Part shown: piece after piece, positions 36,993-47,700 of the stretch
Numbering within the stretch: position 1 is the first letter of the stretch
How the letters are laid out: each line of letters begins with the position of its first letter
NCBI GenBank assembly: GCA_016721085.1
Contig: JADKJI010000026.1
Coordinates: 1 to 64,000 of the forward strand
Source of the DNA: Chitinophagaceae bacterium
Lineage (GTDB): Bacteria; Bacteroidota; Bacteroidia; Chitinophagales; Chitinophagaceae
Direction: 5' to 3'
DNA length: 64,000 bases
The notes under the pieces: generated by a model
The model's input: the letters and a program-made list of their open reading frames with translations, nothing else
What the model was told of the DNA's origin: nothing
Databases searched by the model: none
Program-made: the position numbers and the translations under genes

Positions 36993-37141
36993 TGCCTAAA
37001 GCTTAAGGCCTAGGGCCTAAGGCTATGATTTGTAATTGAAACGGAATTCAGTCTTCGACAAATAACTCTCGTAAAACACCTTTTACATTTGGCAGTGGAT
37101 AAATTAAGCATTAGGCTTTAGGCATTAAGCCTTAGGCTTAG
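36993..37141. repeat. CTTTAGGCATTAAGC word-repeat region
   Basis: Same word family as 30604-30862: GCTTAAGGCCTAGGGCCTAA on one side, GCATTAGGCTTTAGGCATTA on the other, with about 80 unrelated bases between. Confidence 0.6.
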
Positions 37142-37147
37142 AAAATA

Positions 37148-37173
37148 AAAAAACCCGGAACTAGTCCGGGTCT
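37148..37173. terminator. Bidirectional terminator between 33468-36974 and 37208-38185
   Basis: ACCCGGA and TCCGGGT pair around ACTAG, with a run of seven A on the left and T-rich sequence on the right. It can serve the two convergent genes. Confidence 0.8.
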
Positions 37174-37207
37174 ATCTTTCATTTGGATATTAAAACTCTT
37201 GAATAGC

Positions 37208-38185
37208 TTAGCTGAATAAACCACCTTTCTTCAATTCACGAACGCTTTCGCCGATCTTGAATCCGTTGTGGTAAACTTCAATTTTATAGTTTCCTCTTTG
37301 GAAATCGCTGTTTTGTTTCCAGGCGAATTCAACATGCTTTTTCTTACCTGATTCGAATTCTACAGGAACTTTAGCAGTGAAAAGCTTTTCACCTTCGTCA
37401 CGTGTTGTGAATTTACCAGAACCTAATGCTTCAACAGCTACTGGTTGTCCGTCTGGAGCAGTGATACAAACATATACGTCTGTAGTAGAAGAAGTGGCGA
37501 TACGATTGTCAACATCGAAAGAGATAACCAATTTGTCTACACGCTTTGCAGTAGTAGTTACTTTTTCTTTACCGTTTTTCCTTTCATTTACAGGAGTAAC
37601 AGCGATGTTTGATGCATTTAAGGTAGAAGCAACGTCAACTTTCTTTTCCAATTCCTGCTTAACACTAGTAGTTGTTTGCAGGTCGGTGCTCAGTTGGGTT
37701 GTCTTTTGCTTTTCTGTAGAAAGGTCAGTGCCGAGCTGCTTGTTTTCTGCAGTAAGGCGGGTAACTTCTTCTTCAAGACCACCTATTTTTTCATTCAATT
37801 CTTTGATAAGAGCTTCAGCTTCTTTCTTTTCAGCTTCAGTTAAGCGCTGTTTTTTCATCAACCCGTCAATACGGCCACGAAGACCTTTGATTTCGCCGGT
37901 TTGTTTGCTGAGCTTTCCTTCCAGTTCATTATTAAAACCAGTAAGGGAATCGAGACGGCCTAAAGCAGCGCGGTAGCTGATATCCAGTTCGTTCTTAGAA
38001 GAATCAACTGTGATATACTCTTTCTGCAATTGAGCCATGCTCTTTTCGCTCTTGTTCTTGTCGTACAATAAATAACCCCAGGTTCCGAGAATACCGATTG
38101 CTAATAGGGCAATGATCAGGTTTTTCGAATCCTTCTTTTGAGGTTGGTTCTGTGGTGTTGCGGATGGATAGTTGGTAGTACTCAT
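37208..38185 (-). CDS. Coiled-coil membrane-anchored protein, unknown function
   Basis: 325 residues. A proline- and glutamine-rich cytoplasmic start leads into one membrane helix (IIALLAIGILGTWGYLLY, about 25-42). Residues 50-185 form a long coiled coil rich in Leu, Glu and Lys (LEEEVTRLTAENKQL). The C-terminal 120 residues are a beta domain (LVISFDVDNRIATSSTTDVY, RGNYKIEVYHNGFKIGE). It resembles single-pass proteins of Chitinophagaceae of unknown role. The gene is monocistronic, ends at a strong terminator and is divergent from holA. Confidence 0.6.
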   Translation of the reverse strand: MSTTNYPSATPQNQPQKKDSKNLIIALLAIGILGTWGYLLYDKNKSEKSMAQLQKEYITVDSSKNELDISYRAALGRLDSLTGFNNELEGKLSKQTGEIKGLRGRIDGLMKKQRLTEAEKKEAEALIKELNEKIGGLEEEVTRLTAENKQLGTDLSTEKQKTTQLSTDLQTTTSVKQELEKKVDVASTLNASNIAVTPVNERKNGKEKVTTTAKRVDKLVISFDVDNRIATSSTTDVYVCITAPDGQPVAVEALGSGKFTTRDEGEKLFTAKVPVEFESGKKKHVEFAWKQNSDFQRGNYKIEVYHNGFKIGESVRELKKGGLFS

Positions 38186-38414
38186 ATTGGCTTGTATTTT
38201 ACAAAAAGTTATGAAATAGATTTGATACCAGTTTCACGGGGTAACAACCCTGATTTTCCAAAACCATGCCAGAAATCCCTAACAGGTCTTGGATTAATTT
38301 ATATTTTTGCCCTGAAATACAGTCCTGTAAAGGGTTTCAGCAAATTAAAAAAAATGCTTTAACACTTATTTTTTTACCTTATTATTGCCCGGTTTTAAAC
38401 AATTGTTGATAAAA

Positions 38415-39419
38415 ATGTCGTCTGAAAAAATCATAGCAGCCTGGAAAAAGAAGCAGTTCAAGCCCGTTTATTGGCTGGAAGGGGAGGAGGATTATTATAT
38501 AGACCAGGTGGTGGACTATGCCGAACATAAGATATTGAGTGAAGCTGACGCTGGTTTCAACCTCACCGTTTTTTACGGCAAAGATGCCAACTGGGCCGAT
38601 ATCATTAATGCCTGCCGCCGTTACCCTATGTTCGCCGAAAGGCAAGTGGTGCTATTGAAAGAAGCACAGCAGATGCGGGAAATTGAAAAACTGGAGCCCT
38701 ACATCGATAACCCACTGTCTTCAACCGTTCTGGTGGTTAGTTATAAAGAAAAGAAAGTAGACGGTCGTACTTTATTGGCTAAAACCCTTAAGAAAAAGGC
38801 GGAAGTGTTCACTACAAAAAAGATGTATGAGAACCAGTTGCCGGAGTGGACTAACGAAATGGTGCAACAGAAAGGACTGACTATTGCACCAAAAGCATTG
38901 GCGTTGCTGGTAGATCATATTGGTAACGACCTTGCCCGTATCAGTAATGAAGTTGACAAGCTATCGCTTAATCTTGGAAGCAGAAAACAGATATCTGAAG
39001 ATGATATAGAAAAATATGTAGGCATCAGCAAAGAATACAATCCTTTTGAATTGCAAGGTGCGGTTATGAAAAAAGATAGTGCCAGGGCTCTTCAGATAAT
39101 TCAATATTTCGAAGCCAATCCAAAAGCAGCCCCGATACAGCTGGTATTACCTACTCTCTATAATTTATTCAGCAAAACCTTCATGATATTCGGACTGCCA
39201 TCAAGGGATGAAAAGACCGTAGCTGCTGGAATAGGGGTGAGTCCCTTTTTTGTGAAGGACTATATTGCCACTGCCAAGAATTACGGTTATGAGGGAGTGG
39301 AAGCGGCATTACTACTGTTGCATCAGTATAATCTTCGCAGCTTGGGTGTTCATGATGCCGGAACATCAGATGCGTCTTTGTTGAAAGAATTGATTTATAA
39401 GTTAAGCCTTTTACCCTGA
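38415..39419 (+). CDS. holA: DNA polymerase III subunit delta
   Basis: 334 residues; clamp-loader subunit that opens the sliding clamp. Start taken at the ATG at 38415 (MSSEKIIAAWKKKQFKPVYW); the frame is open from a TTG at 38385. Diagnostic features: PVYWLEGEEDYYIDQVVDY, YPMFAERQVVLLKEAQQM with the clamp-binding region, VLVVSYKEKKVDGRT, and the C-terminal IQLVLPTLYNLFSKTFMI and FFVKDYIATAKNYG. Length and order of domains are normal for the family. Confidence 0.9.
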   Translation: MSSEKIIAAWKKKQFKPVYWLEGEEDYYIDQVVDYAEHKILSEADAGFNLTVFYGKDANWADIINACRRYPMFAERQVVLLKEAQQMREIEKLEPYIDNPLSSTVLVVSYKEKKVDGRTLLAKTLKKKAEVFTTKKMYENQLPEWTNEMVQQKGLTIAPKALALLVDHIGNDLARISNEVDKLSLNLGSRKQISEDDIEKYVGISKEYNPFELQGAVMKKDSARALQIIQYFEANPKAAPIQLVLPTLYNLFSKTFMIFGLPSRDEKTVAAGIGVSPFFVKDYIATAKNYGYEGVEAALLLLHQYNLRSLGVHDAGTSDASLLKELIYKLSLLP

Positions 39420-39787
39420 TTCAACGTATATGCAAAAAGTTTATTTGTTTTTCTAATGCGTAGCAAATACACAAGGCAACCGTTTGCAATTTTCGAAACC
39501 CACTCAAATCGAAGTTTCTCAATTGATTATAGTCAAAATGGATGAACGGCAAGCAGCATTTTCAACAACATTCTTGTCCATGTTCCGTTAAGGATTGCTA
39601 TGCCGGCTTTTGACTGAACAAGGTTGATAATACAAATTTTTTTGGTCTATTACAGGGAACTGGTTTATGGATTGGAGTCGCACCAGTTTGTTTAACTTAT
39701 TTCAAGTACAAGGTTCAGTAAAATTAAACGGGAAGGAATCTGTGAGCAGAAAGATGTTTTCGGATATGCTTCTATGTTACATGAGTC

Positions 39788-39814
39788 GGGTCTCGTTTTT
39801 TGTTGAAAAGACCC
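39788..39814 (+). other. Hairpin with T-tract in the susC upstream region
   Basis: GGGTCT and AGACCC enclose a 15-nt loop and are followed by TGTTTTTT. It could terminate transcripts from upstream or act as attenuator. The rest of the 516-bp gap 39420-39935 holds no gene that I can see. Confidence 0.4.
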
Positions 39815-39878
39815 TGTTTTTTACGAAACCGATTGCGTAGATTCTTATTGCTGAAATTGATATTTAGACTATTTTTAA

Positions 39879-39911
39879 TTTGGAGGATTTTGCTCTGATA
39901 CAAAATCTTTG
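39879..39911 (+). promoter_or_regulatory. Candidate susC promoter
   Basis: TTTG (39879-39882), 21 bases, then AATCTTTG (39904-39911), one mismatch from TAnnTTTG. The predicted start point is about 20 bases before the susC ATG. Confidence 0.45.
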
Positions 39912-39935
39912 ATTCTTAATTATTAAACTGCTATT

Positions 39936-42900
39936 ATGCGAAGACTAAAAAAACTAGCCCTCTTGTCGTGCTTTCTGCTTCTAGCGGGCATGGCATTTTC
40001 TCAAAACCGAACTATTAAAGGGAAGGTGACTTCCGCGAAAGACAACCAGCCGGTGGCAGGTGCGTCTATCGTTGTGAAAGGAACTAAAGCGGGAACCACT
40101 TCAGCTGTTGATGGTTCTTTCTCTATCAGTGCTCCACAGGGTGCTGTAACCTTGATAGTTTCTTTCGTTGGTTTCACTCCATCGGAAACAACAGTAGCTG
40201 CAGGTAGCAGTGATGTTACAGTGGCCCTCGCTGAAGGGGGTGATCTGGAACGTGTAGTGGTTACGGCCCTCGGTATCTCCCGTCAGGCTAAAACCCTTGT
40301 GTATGCTACACAAACAGTAAAGACTTCTGAACTTACAGAAGCTCGTGATGCGAACAACGTAATCAACTCCCTTTCAGGTAAAGTTGCCAACGCTGTTATC
40401 ACACAGGGTTCTGGTGGTCCTGGTTCAGGAGCACGTATCGTTTTACGTGGTAACCGTTCTATCCAGGGTTCTAATAACGCCCTGATAGTTGTAGACGGTG
40501 TACCTATCAGCAACAACACAAACGGTACTGCAGGTAGTGACTTCGGTTCTGTACAAGGATCAGATGGTGCTTCCAGCATTAACCCTGACGATATCGAGTC
40601 AGTAAACGTATTGCGTGGTGCATCTGCTGCGGCCCTTTATGGTAGCCAGGCAGGTAATGGTGTTATCGTTATTACTACTAAAAAAGGTAAGAAAGACAAA
40701 ACATCTGTAACCATCAATTCCGGTTTAGCAGTTGAATCAGTATTCGCTTTACCAGAATTCCAGAATTCATATGGACAAGGTAATGGCGGTGTATTATCAG
40801 CAACTTCTGGTGAAAGCTGGGGAGCAAAAATGACTGGACAGTCATTCACTAACTACCTCGGTAACCAAAGCAGCTATTCTGCACAAAATAATAACGTTAA
40901 GGATTTCTTCCGTAGCGGTATCAGCCTTAATAACTCTATCGGTATTTCCGGTGGTAGTGAAAAAATGCAGACTTACCTGTCTTATACCAACAACAAAATT
41001 GAAGGTATCATTCCAGGTAACGACCTGATGCGTCATACAGTTAACATCCGTCTTAGCAACCAAATCAGTTCAAGGTTCTCTACAGATGCTAAACTTACTT
41101 ATGTAAACCAGGATATCAAGAACCGTCCACGTACCGGTGAAGAAAACGCACCTGTTATCGACATCTATAACGTGGCACGTAACTTTTCAACTGCAGACCT
41201 GAAGAATTCAGAAGCGTTGAATAACGTAGGTATTCCTGCTCCAACTGCATTCCCTTCAACTTTGAGCTCTATCTATCAGAACCCATATTGGATGACAACA
41301 CGTACTTCTATCAATGAAACACGTGATCGTCTGATCGGTTTCTTATCTGCTAAGTTCAAAATCACTGATTGGCTGACCCTTTCTGGTAAAGCTAACCTTG
41401 ATAAGACTATGGATAAGGGCGACAATAAAGTATCTCAGGGAACTATCCTCTGGTCTCAGTCTGGTGGTGCTTATTCAAAGAGCAATATCCAGGTTACAGA
41501 GAAATGGTTTGATGCGATGCTGGATGGTAATAACCAGATCACAACCGACCTGAAAGTTAACTACCGTGTCGGTGGTATCTTCCAGGACAGTAAATATGAT
41601 GCTGACTTCGCTTCTGCTGGTGGTTTGAATATCACTAACAAATTCAGTATGAACTTTGCTAAGAGCCCTTCAGTAAGCTCTGGCTATACTCAGGTTCAGA
41701 CTCAGTCAGTTTTCGCTCAGGCAAACTTCTCTTATAAGGATGCGATTTTCCTGGATGCGAGTATCAGGAACGACTGGGATTCCCGTCTTCCTTCACCGCA
41801 CTCATTTATCTATCCTTCAGTGGGTCTGTCAGCTATCATCTCCGACCTGGTTACTCTTCCAACGGCTATCTCTTTCCTGAAAGCAAGTGTTAACTATGCT
41901 GAAGTAGGTAATGGTGGTAGATTCGGATTGTTGAACTCAGTTTATAACTATGGTCAGGGTGCTGGTAACGGATTCCTCCAAATCAGCTCAACTCTTCCTT
42001 TACCAGGTTTGAAACCTGAAATCGTGAAGAACCTTGAGTTCGGTATCGATGCCCGTTTCATCAAAAACCGTCTTGGATTCACTGCTACATATTATAAGAG
42101 TAATTCATTCAACCAATTGTTGAGTGTTGCCCTTCCAGTAGCTTCTGGTTTCTCAAGGAAATATATCAACGCTGGTAATATCCAAAACAGTGGTTTTGAA
42201 TTTGTTCTTACAGGATCTCCTGTTCGTACAAAAGACTTCAACTGGGATGTTACAGTTAACCTCGCTTTCAACAAGAGCAAGGTGGTTGAACTTAGCGAAG
42301 ACGTGAAGATTTTCTACCTCGGTGGTGGCTTCGGTCGTTCTGCTACTCCAGTAGTTGAAGAAGGTAAAGCTTATGGCGATTTGTTAGCTTTCAAATGGGC
42401 TACAGATGCTAAAGGTCAAAGAATTGTTGATGCAAATGGTAAGCCAGTGCTCACTTCCGATCAACAATATATTGGCAATTTCAATCCAAAGGCAACCTTT
42501 GGTTTTACAAACACGTTTGACTATAAGTCATTCTCTCTCCGTGTGCTGATTGATGGCCGCTTCGGTGGTACAATCGTATCCGGAACAGAAATGAACCTGG
42601 CGTTCAGCGGAATTCCTGCAGTTACTGAAGCTAACCGCGATGGTAACTGGAATCTGGGTGGTGTTAGTGCTGGTGGTACTGCTGTTTCAGCAAAAATCAC
42701 AGCTCAGGATTTCTGGCAGATCGCTTCTGGTAAGCGTTATGGTGCTGGTGATTTCTTTGCTTATGACGCTACTAACCTGCGTGTTCGTGAAATGTCTTTC
42801 GGATACCAAATTCCAATTCACAATACCAACATTGTGAAAGGAGCAAAATTATCAGTTGTAGGACGTAACCTTCTTTGGTTATATCGCGGTAAATCACTGA

Positions 42901-43040
42901 TGGATATTCCTGGAGTAGGAAAACGCAAGATGTGGATGGATCCAGACATGAGCCTTGGTAACGGTAACTTCCAGGGTGTTGAATACGGAACTTTGCCTGC
43001 AACTCGCAGTATCGGTCTGAACTTACAGGTAACATTCTAA
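39936..43040 (+). CDS. SusC/RagA-family TonB-dependent outer-membrane transporter
   Basis: 1034 residues. A signal peptide (LALLSCFLLLAGMAFSQ) is followed by a carboxypeptidase-regulatory-like domain (IKGKVTSAKDNQPVAGASIV, about 27-110), the plug (VVVTALGISRQAKTLVYATQ, DPDDIESVNVLRGASAAALY-type region, about 115-245) and a 22-strand barrel ending SIGLNLQVTF. It imports oligosaccharides or other large ligands with the SusD-like lipoprotein encoded 29 bases downstream. Codons are strongly biased to GGT, AAC, TTC, CGT, unlike most neighbours, which suggests high expression. No anti-sigma or ECF gene is adjacent. The ligand cannot be told from sequence. Confidence 0.92.
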   Translation: MRRLKKLALLSCFLLLAGMAFSQNRTIKGKVTSAKDNQPVAGASIVVKGTKAGTTSAVDGSFSISAPQGAVTLIVSFVGFTPSETTVAAGSSDVTVALAEGGDLERVVVTALGISRQAKTLVYATQTVKTSELTEARDANNVINSLSGKVANAVITQGSGGPGSGARIVLRGNRSIQGSNNALIVVDGVPISNNTNGTAGSDFGSVQGSDGASSINPDDIESVNVLRGASAAALYGSQAGNGVIVITTKKGKKDKTSVTINSGLAVESVFALPEFQNSYGQGNGGVLSATSGESWGAKMTGQSFTNYLGNQSSYSAQNNNVKDFFRSGISLNNSIGISGGSEKMQTYLSYTNNKIEGIIPGNDLMRHTVNIRLSNQISSRFSTDAKLTYVNQDIKNRPRTGEENAPVIDIYNVARNFSTADLKNSEALNNVGIPAPTAFPSTLSSIYQNPYWMTTRTSINETRDRLIGFLSAKFKITDWLTLSGKANLDKTMDKGDNKVSQGTILWSQSGGAYSKSNIQVTEKWFDAMLDGNNQITTDLKVNYRVGGIFQDSKYDADFASAGGLNITNKFSMNFAKSPSVSSGYTQVQTQSVFAQANFSYKDAIFLDASIRNDWDSRLPSPHSFIYPSVGLSAIISDLVTLPTAISFLKASVNYAEVGNGGRFGLLNSVYNYGQGAGNGFLQISSTLPLPGLKPEIVKNLEFGIDARFIKNRLGFTATYYKSNSFNQLLSVALPVASGFSRKYINAGNIQNSGFEFVLTGSPVRTKDFNWDVTVNLAFNKSKVVELSEDVKIFYLGGGFGRSATPVVEEGKAYGDLLAFKWATDAKGQRIVDANGKPVLTSDQQYIGNFNPKATFGFTNTFDYKSFSLRVLIDGRFGGTIVSGTEMNLAFSGIPAVTEANRDGNWNLGGVSAGGTAVSAKITAQDFWQIASGKRYGAGDFFAYDATNLRVREMSFGYQIPIHNTNIVKGAKLSVVGRNLLWLYRGKSLMDIPGVGKRKMWMDPDMSLGNGNFQGVEYGTLPATRSIGLNLQVTF

Positions 43041-43069
43041 TGCTAACTCAATACTAAATGTGTGTAAAT

Positions 43070-44662
43070 ATGAAACGAACAACCATTTTTAATCTTTTTT
43101 ATGTAGTACTTGCTGGAGGTATCATGCTGACTGCCTCGTGTACGAAGAAGTTTGGTGAAATCAATACCGACCGTAACACGATCGCAACAGTAGGATCTGC
43201 AGAATTACCCTTCCTGTTTGCAAAAGCGGAAGCAACTGCAGTTCCAAATATCTGGAACTATCAGGTGGCACAGAACCTCTTTGCCGACCAGTACGCCCAG
43301 TACTTCGCTTGTACAGCTACTTATTTCCCTTCAGACCGTCTGAATATCAGGATGGACTGGGTAGGTGCAGCTTTCAACCCTATCTACACAGATATGGTTC
43401 CTCAGCTCCAATCTATCTTCAAATCATCTGATCCTAACTCAGCAGAAAACGCTCTGGCTAATATCGTTTGGGTATTAGGTTTCCACCGCGTTACTGACTA
43501 TTGGGGTCCAATCCCTTATTCTAAAGCAGGTGAGCCAGGTAACTCTGTACCTTACGATGCTCAGGATAAGATATATGATGATTTCTTCAAACGTCTTACC
43601 GCCGCTGTTACAGTGTTGAAAACTAAGACCAGCGAAACTCCTTACGGAAGCTTCGACCTGATCTATGCCGGTAACGTTAACAAATGGATCAAATTCGCAA
43701 ACTCCCTCCGCCTCCGTTTAGCACTGCGTATCTCTAAAGTAGATCCTACACGTGCTAAATCTGAAGCTGAAGCAGCTGTTGCATCTGGTGTATTGACTTC
43801 TAGTCCTTCTGAAGATGCTCTGCTCGCTAAATCTGAAGCAGGTTCCGATAATAACGGTCTTTCTATCATGAGTGACTGGAACGAGTTCCGCATGAGTGCC
43901 GCTATGGAATCTGTATTGGGTGGATATGCTGACCCACGTTTATCTGTTTACTTCCTGCCTGATGGAGCTACAAAAGCTAATCCAAACGGTAACGGACAGT
44001 ACGACGGTCTCCGTAACGGTCTTACTTCTACTCAGTTGACTGATGCTAAAAATGCCGCTACAGCTAACGCTAAAGTGGGTAAAAGATGGTCATCACCAGA
44101 TTTCGGAGGTAACGCAAACTACCTTACTACTCCTCAAAACATCATGTCTGTTGCTGAATCATTCTTCAACAGAGCTGAAGGTGCTTTGTTAGGTTGGAAT
44201 ATGGGTGGAACCGCTAAAGACCTGTATGAATCTGGTATCGCTACTTCTATGGCACAATGGGGTATCACTGATGGCGCAGCAATCGCTGCTTACCAACAGA
44301 GCACCGCTGTTCCTAAAGCACCAGCCGATTACCTGAACTCTCCTGCAGTATCTACCGCTCCAGTTAAATGGGGTGCTACAGTTACTCAACAGAAAGAACA
44401 AATCGCTATCCAGAAATGGATCGCTATGTTCCCTGATGGTAACGAAGCTTGGGCCGACTACCGCAGAGGTCGTAACTTCATTCTCTATCCAATTGCTAAC
44501 TCTGAGAATGCTGATATCACCAACACATCTACTCAGTGGATTCGCAGAATTCCATTCTTGTTATCTGAAAAACAGAACAACAAGACTGCTGTTGAAGCCG
44601 CTGCCGGTTTGTTAGGTGGTGCTGATAAAGTGACTACACCTTTATGGTGGGATAAGAACTAA
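43070..44662 (+). CDS. SusD/RagB-family nutrient-binding outer-membrane lipoprotein
   Basis: 530 residues from the ATG at 43070 (a further ATG at 43058 adds four residues). The lipobox is in GGIMLTASC. Alpha-helical TPR-type scaffold: NIVWVLGFHRVTDYWGPIPY and FDLIYAGNVNKWIKFANSLR are the usual SusD signatures, with WADYRRGR and RIPFLLSEKQNN near the C-terminus. It is of the SusD-like_2 branch and caps the SusC barrel. It has the same expression-type codon bias as susC and ends in front of a strong terminator, so the pair forms its own transcript. Confidence 0.92.
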   Translation: MKRTTIFNLFYVVLAGGIMLTASCTKKFGEINTDRNTIATVGSAELPFLFAKAEATAVPNIWNYQVAQNLFADQYAQYFACTATYFPSDRLNIRMDWVGAAFNPIYTDMVPQLQSIFKSSDPNSAENALANIVWVLGFHRVTDYWGPIPYSKAGEPGNSVPYDAQDKIYDDFFKRLTAAVTVLKTKTSETPYGSFDLIYAGNVNKWIKFANSLRLRLALRISKVDPTRAKSEAEAAVASGVLTSSPSEDALLAKSEAGSDNNGLSIMSDWNEFRMSAAMESVLGGYADPRLSVYFLPDGATKANPNGNGQYDGLRNGLTSTQLTDAKNAATANAKVGKRWSSPDFGGNANYLTTPQNIMSVAESFFNRAEGALLGWNMGGTAKDLYESGIATSMAQWGITDGAAIAAYQQSTAVPKAPADYLNSPAVSTAPVKWGATVTQQKEQIAIQKWIAMFPDGNEAWADYRRGRNFILYPIANSENADITNTSTQWIRRIPFLLSEKQNNKTAVEAAAGLLGGADKVTTPLWWDKN

Positions 44663-44681
44663 GAAGCTTCTTTCTCTATAG

Positions 44682-44728
44682 AAAAGATTCCATCGCGTTA
44701 CTATTAACCGATGGAATCTTTTTTTTAT
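44682..44728 (+). terminator. Terminator after susD
   Basis: AAAAGATTCCATCG and CGATGGAATCTTTT form a 14-bp stem with a 13-nt loop and eight T. It separates the susCD transcript from the genes that follow. Confidence 0.9.
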
Positions 44729-44762
44729 ATTTATCTCAATAGTTTATTTCTAATATTTGCAA

Positions 44763-47700
44763 ATGCGGACTAAAGGATTATTTCTTCTACTTTCTATTGC
44801 TGCTATCTTCGATAGCTGTACTTCCAAACAAAACACACTGTTTACAAAATTGGATGATTCGAAAACAGGTATCAATTTCAAGAATACCCTTTTCGAAGAT
44901 GGTCCCCTGAATGTAGCCAACTATATCTATTTCTATAATGGTGGCGGCGTTGCTATTGGTGATATCAATAACGACGGATTACAGGATGTCCTTTTTACAG
45001 GTAATATGGTTAAAAACCGACTGTACCTGAATAAAGGAAATTTTGTTTTTGAAGATATCACCCAGCAAAGCGGTGTAGCAGAATTACAGGGATGGTGCAC
45101 AGGTGCTACCATGACCGATATAAATGGAGATGGTAAACTGGATATCTATATATGCCGTAGCGCCGATATTAACCCATCAATGCGTCGTAACTTATTATTC
45201 ATAAATAACGGTAACCTTACCTTTTCTGAAAGAGCTGTTGAATATGGACTTGCTGATATTGGCTATTCCACTCAATCAACCTTTTTTGATTATGATAAAG
45301 ATGGAGACCTTGATTGCTTTATCATCAATCACTCCCTTTCAAAATATACAGCTGGGGTACAGGATAATCCAGAATTACGAAAAGAACATAATCCCGATTT
45401 CTCAAGCAAACTCTATCGCAACGATAATAACCATTTTAAAGATGTGAGCGATTCTGCAGGAGTAACTTCGAATGTATTAACATTCGGTTTGGGTATTGCC
45501 GTTTCTGATTTGAATAATGATGGCTGGCCCGATGTTATGGTATCGAACGACTTTAACGAACCCGACTACCTGTTCATAAATAACCGCAATGGCACTTTTA
45601 CTGAGCAATTGTCCTCAGGTATGGATCTGATTTCATTATACTCCATGGGCTCCGATGCAGCAGATTATAATAACGATGGGTTAGTAGACATACTAACATT
45701 GGATATGATGCCGGAAGATAACAAGACGATAAAAATGCATAGTGGTCCAGAGAATTTTGACAAGTTCCAGTATCTCTTCAATAAAGGCTTCTATTATCAG
45801 TATAGCCGTAACATGTTGCAACAGAATAATGGTGATGGTACATTCAGTGAAGTGGCACAATTGGCCGGAGTATCAAACACCGATTGGAGCTGGGCGGCTT
45901 TATTCAGCGATTATGATAACGACGGTAATAAAGACCTGTTTGTAAGCAATGGCTATGTGAAGGATTATACAGAAATGGACTTCCTGAAATATAGTGTTGA
46001 TCGTGTAGTGAGAACTATGCATAAAGATTCAGTGGATCCTATTCCGGAATATATCCGTAAGATGCCTACCAATGAAATTCCTAACTATATCTTCCAAAGT
46101 AATGGTAAAGGACAGTTCATAAAGAAAACAAAAGAGTGGGGACTGGAAGAGAAAGGAGTTTCTGCTGGTGCCGCTTATGCCGATTTAGATAATGATGGTG
46201 ACCTTGACCTTGTAGTGAATAATACGAATAGCATTGCTGGAATTTATAAGAACAACCAGGAAACATTAGTAAAGAATAATTTTATAAGAATACATTTAGT
46301 AGGACCGGCTTCTAATCCAAGGGGCATAGGAGCGAAGGTGTATGTATATTCAAAAGGCCAACAATACTTTCAGGAGCAATCACCAGTAAGGGGCTTTCAA
46401 TCTTCTTCAGACCCAATCCTAACCTTCGGAGTTGGTACAGTACCAACAGTAGATTCCATAAGAGTGATATGGCCTAATAATCAGTATCAGGTATTTACTG
46501 GAGTTGCTGTAAATAAGATGCTGGATATTGAAATTGGGGCTGCAAAACAAACATGGAATTATGTTGACAAAGCAACGCTTCCAACAATCTTCCAGCAACA
46601 AGCCATTACCGGATTCAAGCATAAGGAAAATAATTTTAATGATTTCACAGTGCAGGGATTGTTGCCGAATTATCTTTCCCGCCAGGGCCCTTGTGTAGCA
46701 GTAGCTGATATAAATAAGGATGGGAAAGAAGATTTTTACATTGGTGGGGCAAAAGAACAAGCTGGACAACTTTTTATACAAGATGCATCAGGTAACTTCA
46801 ATCCGAAACCTATTGCTGCATTTGGTATAGATGCATTGAGCGAAGATGTAGCAGCTGTATTTTTTGATGCTGATAAGGATGGTGATGAAGACTTGTATGT
46901 TGTTAGCGGAGGATTTGAATTCAATGAAGGGGATGCTGCATACCAGGACAGGTTATATATTAATGACGGAAAGGGAGGCTTTGTAAAGAATGAAGCAGCT
47001 CTTCCAAAAATGCTCAGCAGTAAGAGTTCAGTAAAAGCTGCTGATATAGATGGCGATGGAGACCTTGATCTTTTTGTAGGAGGTAGAGTAGTTGCCGGTA
47101 AATATCCTTCTCCCGCACGTTCTTACGTATTGATAAATGATGGTAAAGGTGTATTTACAGAGAATGCTAGAAAGGTATGTCCTGACCTTGCTGAAGCAGG
47201 AATGATAACCGACATGCTCTTCATGGATGTGAATAATGACAAGCAACCAGATATGATTGCAGTTGGAGAATGGATGCCAATAAAAGTATTACTGAATAAT
47301 AAAGGAGTATTTACAGATGCCTCTTCCACCTATATACCATTTGCCAGTACAGGTTGGTGGAATAAGATTCAGTCTGCCGATATGGATGGAGATGGCGATC
47401 TGGATTTGCTGATTGGTAACTGCGGTCTAAACACACAGTTCCATGTGAATGAAAAAGAGCCGATGACCATCACTTATAAGGATTTTGATAATAATGGTTC
47501 TGTTGATCCAATCTTATGCTATTTTATAAATGGGGTATCATTCCCTGCAGCATCAAGAGATGATCTTACAGATCAGCTTCCTTTATTGAAGAAGAAATTC
47601 CTGGAGTATAACCAATATGCTAATGCAACACTCGATGATATTTATAGTGCAGAAGAGAGAAAAGATGCAGGTGTATTAAAGGCAGAAACGATGGAAACGG

